A stretch of DNA of 64,000 bases from positions 89,193-153,192 of the forward strand of contig JAFLTP010000001.1 in NCBI GenBank assembly GCA_022510405.1. The letters run 5' to 3'. Source of the DNA: Muribaculaceae bacterium. Lineage in GTDB: Bacteria > Bacteroidota > Bacteroidia > Bacteroidales > Muribaculaceae. The stretch's first letter is position 1. Every line of letters begins with the position of its first letter. The notes under the pieces were generated by a model that saw only the letters and a program-made list of their open reading frames with translations, was not told where the DNA came from and searched no databases. The position numbers were made by a program, and so were the translations under genes. Of the stretch, positions 60,799-64,000 are shown in pieces.

Positions 60799-60814
60799 GA
60801 GCCAATATTGGCTC
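60799..60814 (+). promoter_or_regulatory. Element-1 palindromic operator copy 5
   Basis: GAGCCAATATTGGCTC, then ACTGG, about 20 bases and CAATTTTG, upstream of the excisionase-like gene at 60873. Confidence 0.7.
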
Positions 60815-60872
60815 ACTGGTTTATTGAATAAAAATCGGTCAATTTTGCAGTGTAATTAAAAAATTAAAAAAT

Positions 60873-61199
60873 ATGAATAGTACCAATTTTTCAAATCAAT
60901 TTGCCCTTAACAATGATTGGGGTGGAATCATGGAGGGACTTACTCATTATCTAAAGTCCATTGTGAAACAGTCTATGGAAGAAGTAATCCAAGACAAGAT
61001 GTACGAGAACGTAGTTGTAGACCAAAATCTCACAACCAAGCAACTTCTTGACAGGTGGAAAATTTCTGATACTACTCTCCTCTCATGGGAGAAACAAGGT
61101 AGAATTTCACCCATCAAGATTGGAGGGAAAAAGAAACTTTACTCTCTAAAGGATGTAAAAGAGACTGAAGCATATTTTAATCTTAAAATTAGAGCGTGA
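60873..61199 (+). CDS. Excisionase-like HTH_17 protein
   Basis: 108 aa. C-terminal HTH_17 pattern: LTTKQLLDRWKISDTTLLSW, then GRISPIKIGGKKKLYSLKDV. It immediately precedes the integrase, overlapping by 4 bases, so it is the recombination directionality factor or regulator of element 1. Its promoter carries the element-1 palindrome. Confidence 0.87.
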   Translation: MNSTNFSNQFALNNDWGGIMEGLTHYLKSIVKQSMEEVIQDKMYENVVVDQNLTTKQLLDRWKISDTTLLSWEKQGRISPIKIGGKKKLYSLKDVKETEAYFNLKIRA

Positions 61200-62551
61200 T
61201 GTTTGGATTACAGATAAGGACAAAGGGGTCTGAAGGCAAGACCCCTCTATACACAAGATTGAAAGTTGAAGGCAAATCTATTTGGGTTAATCTTCAGCTC
61301 CCAGTTGAAATAAGAGAATGGAATGAAGTATCGGTTTCAGATAGGAAACTTTCAAATTTCCTTGACAGAAAGGGTTATAGTAAAAAACTCGCTGAAATTG
61401 AGTTTGGAATTAAAGAATTGAGAATGCGTAACAGACTTACAAAAGAGAGTTTGGAAAATGTCATCAAGAATGTTGCGTTGGCTGAAGTCAGGGACCAGTT
61501 TCTTAAAGATGAAGAATTGGAACAGAAACTTCTGGAACGTAAGAGAAAGAATGTCAAGACCTTTGTCAAGAACTATGTTGATGGTATTGTTAAAGGAGAA
61601 ATTCTTAATACGAAAGGGATGAAATATTCTATGAATAGTATAAAATCTTGGAAACAATTCAGAAAATTATTCCTTGAATGTTATAAGAATAATGATTTTA
61701 CATGGGATGAACTTACCCAATCTATTATTCACCAATTTATTAACTATCTTGATAAAAAAGGATATATGGGAGAGACAAAGAATCGTCATATAGGGGTGTA
61801 TAGTACCATTATTACAGTCTCTGAAAAACAGAAACTCCATAATAATGGGATTGCAAGGAAATGGTTAAGTGCTCCAACCATAAATGACGATGAAAGAAGA
61901 ACCTTGATATATCTTACAAAAGATGAATTGAAATCGCTTTATGACATGGAACTTACTGGATTAAAGGAACAAGTGAGGGATGTGTTTCTCATTGGTTGTT
62001 ATACTGCATTAAGGTATTCAGATTTCTGCAAGATTGAAAAGGGTTGTATTGGTTATACCTTAAAGGGTACGAAGGTGATTCGTATTACCCAACAAAAGAC
62101 CAAAGGTAAGGTGGTAATTCCCTTCATTTATGATGAATTGGAAATCCTTTTGAAGAAGTATAATTATGATGTACCAGAGGTTTGTGAGCAGATTATTAAT
62201 CGTTACATCAAAGAAATCTGCAAGGAATTATCAGAAACGGTTCCAAGTTTGGGTGTAAAAATGAGAACTCTTCTTACCAAGACAGAAAGGGATGGGATGA
62301 AAAAAGGTAAAATGAAATTTGAATTTGATGAAGAAGGTTATCCAATTAAATCCCGTTGGGAGATGATTTCTTGTCACACCACGAGGCGCACGGCCATTAC
62401 TAACTTATATCTTACTGGCAAATTCTCTGACCGTCAGTTAATGAGTTTCAGTGGCCACAAAAAAGAGGAAACTTTCTTGAAATATATCAGGTTATCATTG
62501 GATGAGAAAGCAGATGATATGGCAAATGCAGCTTCTGATGGATTATTCTGA
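61196..62551 (+). CDS. Tyrosine recombinase / integrase of element 1
   Basis: 451 aa, same domain plan as 5994-7400. Catalytic residues: TALRYSDF (Arg near 275), the SCHTTRRTAI box (His and Arg near 397-400), FSGHKKEETFLKYI (His near 420 and Tyr near 429). It lies 1 kb from core C, transcribed toward the tRNA. I assign it to recombination at the 42029/63554 ends. A GGTGACCA/TGGCCACC hairpin with seven T follows as terminator. Confidence 0.93.
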   Translation: MMFGLQIRTKGSEGKTPLYTRLKVEGKSIWVNLQLPVEIREWNEVSVSDRKLSNFLDRKGYSKKLAEIEFGIKELRMRNRLTKESLENVIKNVALAEVRDQFLKDEELEQKLLERKRKNVKTFVKNYVDGIVKGEILNTKGMKYSMNSIKSWKQFRKLFLECYKNNDFTWDELTQSIIHQFINYLDKKGYMGETKNRHIGVYSTIITVSEKQKLHNNGIARKWLSAPTINDDERRTLIYLTKDELKSLYDMELTGLKEQVRDVFLIGCYTALRYSDFCKIEKGCIGYTLKGTKVIRITQQKTKGKVVIPFIYDELEILLKKYNYDVPEVCEQIINRYIKEICKELSETVPSLGVKMRTLLTKTERDGMKKGKMKFEFDEEGYPIKSRWEMISCHTTRRTAITNLYLTGKFSDRQLMSFSGHKKEETFLKYIRLSLDEKADDMANAASDGLF

Positions 62552-62581
62552 CTGGTAAAAAGAGAAACTTTTACAATGATT

Positions 62582-62611
62582 GGTGACCAAAAATGTTGGC
62601 CACCTTTTTTT
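62582..62611 (+). terminator. Intrinsic terminator of integrase
   Basis: GGTGACCA / TGGCCACC stem followed by seven T; the left half contains the GTGACCAAA motif also used in the arm doublets. Confidence 0.7.
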
Positions 62612-62671
62612 GGGTTAATAATATAAGATTTGTAAGATTTTTAATTTTATTGTACTTTTGAAAAAAATAAA

Positions 62672-63304
62672 ATGTTTAAAGACAGGTTCCCTTTCTTAAA
62701 TTACCCATTTGTGAGTTGCTATGGCAATTATTATAATTGGCCAATTGAAAATCTATCTTTAGAAATTGAAGAGAAAATTCATGATTTCAAACCTAAATCT
62801 CTTCCCCAAAAATATTGGAAAAAAATAAAATATGAAGTAGGAACTTTTAGATTTAACTGGTATAATGAAAAACACATTGAAGAAGAGTATTTAGAGGATG
62901 AAGATTTAAAACAATGTAAAATTATTGTTAATTTTTACAATAGGGTCCAGAACTTATTAAATGAGGACATATATCAAAAAAGTAAAACTTTCTTCTACAA
63001 GGATAACATTTATTTTTTATTCAAGGAAAAAGACTTACCTGCAAGTTCTATTAAATTATTGATTGACAATCTAATTGATGTAACAAGGATATTTGATGTA
63101 TTTTTGAGTGACAAGGACGAGGATGGTTATTATATCACTACAAATCATAAGTCTTTCACCACTAATGAAAATTATCTTTTAAAAATATTCTTTCGTAAAT
63201 TTGAAGAACAAATATTAAAAGGTTATACCGAACATGGTATTCCCGAAGCAAAGGCTATGCAGAATGAAATAGATGATTTCGAATATTCCAGACGACATAT
63301 TTAG
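62672..63304 (+). CDS. Hypothetical protein between integrase and right end
   Basis: 210 aa, no recognised family. Begins MFKDRFPFLNYPFVS, ends DDFEYSRRHI. Mixed alpha/beta with many aromatic residues, no export signal. It is the last gene of element 1 before the right attachment site. Confidence 0.65.
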   Translation: MFKDRFPFLNYPFVSCYGNYYNWPIENLSLEIEEKIHDFKPKSLPQKYWKKIKYEVGTFRFNWYNEKHIEEEYLEDEDLKQCKIIVNFYNRVQNLLNEDIYQKSKTFFYKDNIYFLFKEKDLPASSIKLLIDNLIDVTRIFDVFLSDKDEDGYYITTNHKSFTTNENYLLKIFFRKFEEQILKGYTEHGIPEAKAMQNEIDDFEYSRRHI

Positions 63305-63466
63305 AAATTTCATTTTTATTAAAATGTGACCAAAATTGGTTGCGTTTTTGTTTAAGTATTTGATTAATAGCGAGGTATGTGTGAAAGCTTAATAAAAGTT
63401 TAAGTTTTGATAGAATGAATTTTGAAACTAACTTATTGAGCTTGAATTCTATACAAAATTTGAAGT

Positions 63467-63486
63467 GGTGACCAAAAGTGACCAAA
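63467..63486. repeat. Tandem direct doublet, putative integrase arm sites (element 1 right end)
   Basis: GGTGACCAAAAGTGACCAAA, about 68-87 bases left of core C, matching the doublet at 42138. A further related copy (TGTGACCAAAA) is at 63325. Confidence 0.65.
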
Positions 63487-63499
63487 TTTTGGATTTTGA

Positions 63500-63548
63500 G
63501 AAAATGAAAGAGAGATAAATTACTGAATTTTAGTAAGTTAACTCTCTT
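63500..63548 (-). terminator. Intrinsic terminator of tRNA-Leu(CAG)
   Basis: Minus strand AAGAGAGTTAACTTACT pairs with AGTAATTTATCTCTCTT (two mismatches) and is followed by a T-rich run. It lies just beyond core C. Confidence 0.65.
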
Positions 63549-63549
63549 C

Positions 63550-63566
63550 TCTTGTGCCCAGAACAG
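63550..63566. other. Attachment-site core copy C (inside tRNA-Leu gene)
   Basis: TCTTGTGCCCAGAACAG: the last part of tRNA-Leu(CAG) and the bases just beyond it; identical to copy B over 17 bases. Confidence 0.8.
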
Positions 63567-63635
63567 GACTCGAACCTGCACGCCTCGCAGCACTCGCACC
63601 TGAAACGAGCGCGTCTACCATTCCGCCACCTGGGC
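63555..63635 (-). tRNA. tRNA-Leu(CAG)
   Basis: 81 nt. The 5' acceptor strand GCCCAGG pairs with TCTGGGC, with discriminator A at 63555. Anticodon loop TTCAGGT gives anticodon CAG. A long variable arm marks class II (Leu). T-loop TTCGAGT. The CCA end is not encoded. The last bases are duplicated at 42029 and 3377, making the gene the integration target. Confidence 0.95.
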
Positions 63636-63647
63636 TCGTTTGCCTTG

Positions 63648-63678
63648 CAAAGTTAAGAATTTATTTTTTTTTTACAAA
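63648..63678 (-). promoter_or_regulatory. Promoter of tRNA-Leu(CAG)
   Basis: Minus strand: TTTG (63675-63678), 19 bases, TAACTTTG (63648-63655). Matches the Bacteroidales consensus. Confidence 0.7.
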
Positions 63679-63728
63679 AAAATTGTAGAGATTGGCGGTA
63701 GGAGTGGGTTTGTGTCTTGACCGGTCTC

Positions 63729-63852
63729 TTTTGGCGCCCCGGGACGTTGCGCCGACATGGGTTTTCCTATTCTCTTTTGGCGCCCCTGGACGTTGCACCG
63801 ACCCGGGTTTTCCTACTTTCTTTTGGCGCCCCGGGACGTGGCGCCGACACGT
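63729..63852. repeat. 46-bp tandem repeat, about 2.7 copies
   Basis: Units start at 63729, 63775 and 63821 with TTTTGGCGCC. Each contains GGCGCC and a GGCGC/GCGCC inverted repeat around CCCGGGAC. Much more GC-rich than the islands, so it is probably core chromosome. Some differences between units, the third being shorter. No gene is supported in 63636-64000. Confidence 0.8.
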
Positions 63853-64000
63853 CGCAAGCTTCTCAACCCCGGGGTGGAGAAGAGTTTACGACGCATTTTT
63901 TACAAACCCAATCATTAAAATTTAACGCATGCACCGAAATATTTTGGGTCAGCGGATTTTGCTGGTGGATGAGGAACCGACTCAGGCATAAAGCTTAGCT

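Noticed and set aside
44467..60814. CRISPR-like repeats from the recurring AGCCAATATTGGCT
   Set aside because: The copies are far apart, palindromic and tied to promoters; there is no spacer array or cas gene.
63929..63991. Short frame near the right edge with RILLVDEEP, like the start of a response regulator
   Set aside because: A stop codon follows after 20 codons and the window ends; could be a relic but cannot be supported.
63692..63998. Frames of 77 and 93 codons reading through the 46-bp tandem repeat
   Set aside because: Protein sequence is just the translated repeat; no start signals.

Overview
The window is low-GC DNA from a member of the Bacteroidales (Bacteroides/Parabacteroides-like). 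The evidence is the promoter style: many genes have a -7 box of the form TAnnTTTG with TTG or TTTG about 19-20 bases upstream. BspA-type leucine-rich repeat proteins, FISUMP-like repeats, DUF3791 and paired HTH_17/tyrosine integrase genes fit the same group. I cannot name the species.

Almost the whole window is accessory DNA stacked at the 3' end of one tRNA-Leu(CAG) gene (63555-63635, minus strand). The tRNA 3' end (core GTGCCCAGAACAG) is repeated at 42029 and 3377. Each copy is flanked by tandem direct-repeat doublets, and the doublet sequence differs for each interval. I read this as at least three integrative elements in tandem. Element 1 is 42029-63554 (about 21.5 kb). Element 2 is 3377-42029 (about 38.7 kb). 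Element 3 ends at 3377 and continues off the left edge. Every core copy is followed, in the tRNA direction, by an intrinsic terminator hairpin. No relaxase or conjugation genes are visible, so these look like integrative or mobilisable islands.

Element 3 (1-3376): a Sau3AI-like restriction-modification pair followed by a truncated metallophosphoesterase.

Element 2 (3377-42029): a three-gene DUF3791/radical SAM operon; a tyrosine integrase; a multi-arm palindromic region; a PLD-SNF2 helicase plus Eco57I-type methyltransferase cassette with an HTH neighbour; a Ser/Thr kinase fused to leucine-rich repeats; a serine recombinase beside a large structured RNA; many small hypothetical genes; BspA-like proteins; a DUF2779 nuclease; DprA-like and ADP-ribosylglycohydrolase genes; an HTH/beta-domain regulator; a split cytosine-5 methyltransferase; and an excisionase-like HTH protein. 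At least eleven copies of a 13-14 bp motif (TCCATTTAGTCCAT or its complement) sit in front of these transcription units, some directly against the -33 box. This suggests one coordinated regulon, probably controlled by the HTH protein at 35938-36492, whose own promoter carries the motif.

Element 1 (42029-63554): small Cys-rich and coiled-coil genes, two structured RNAs, a lipoprotein, a FISUMP-like protein, a membrane-anchored Ser/Thr kinase, a second HTH/beta-domain regulator, an archaeo-eukaryotic-type primase, a D12 adenine methyltransferase with NUMOD-like repeats, several hypothetical genes, a serine recombinase, an excisionase-like protein and a tyrosine integrase. Five promoters share a perfect palindrome (AGCCAATATTGGCT) at fixed distance from the -7 box. 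Elements 1 and 2 share a module: kinase, HTH/beta regulator, and a ~250-nt RNA whose two copies show compensatory base changes. My best candidate for an undescribed system is that shared kinase/regulator/RNA module, with its LRR or exported partners and its operator-controlled small genes.

Right of the tRNA (63636-64000) is probably core chromosome and holds a GC-rich 46-bp tandem repeat.
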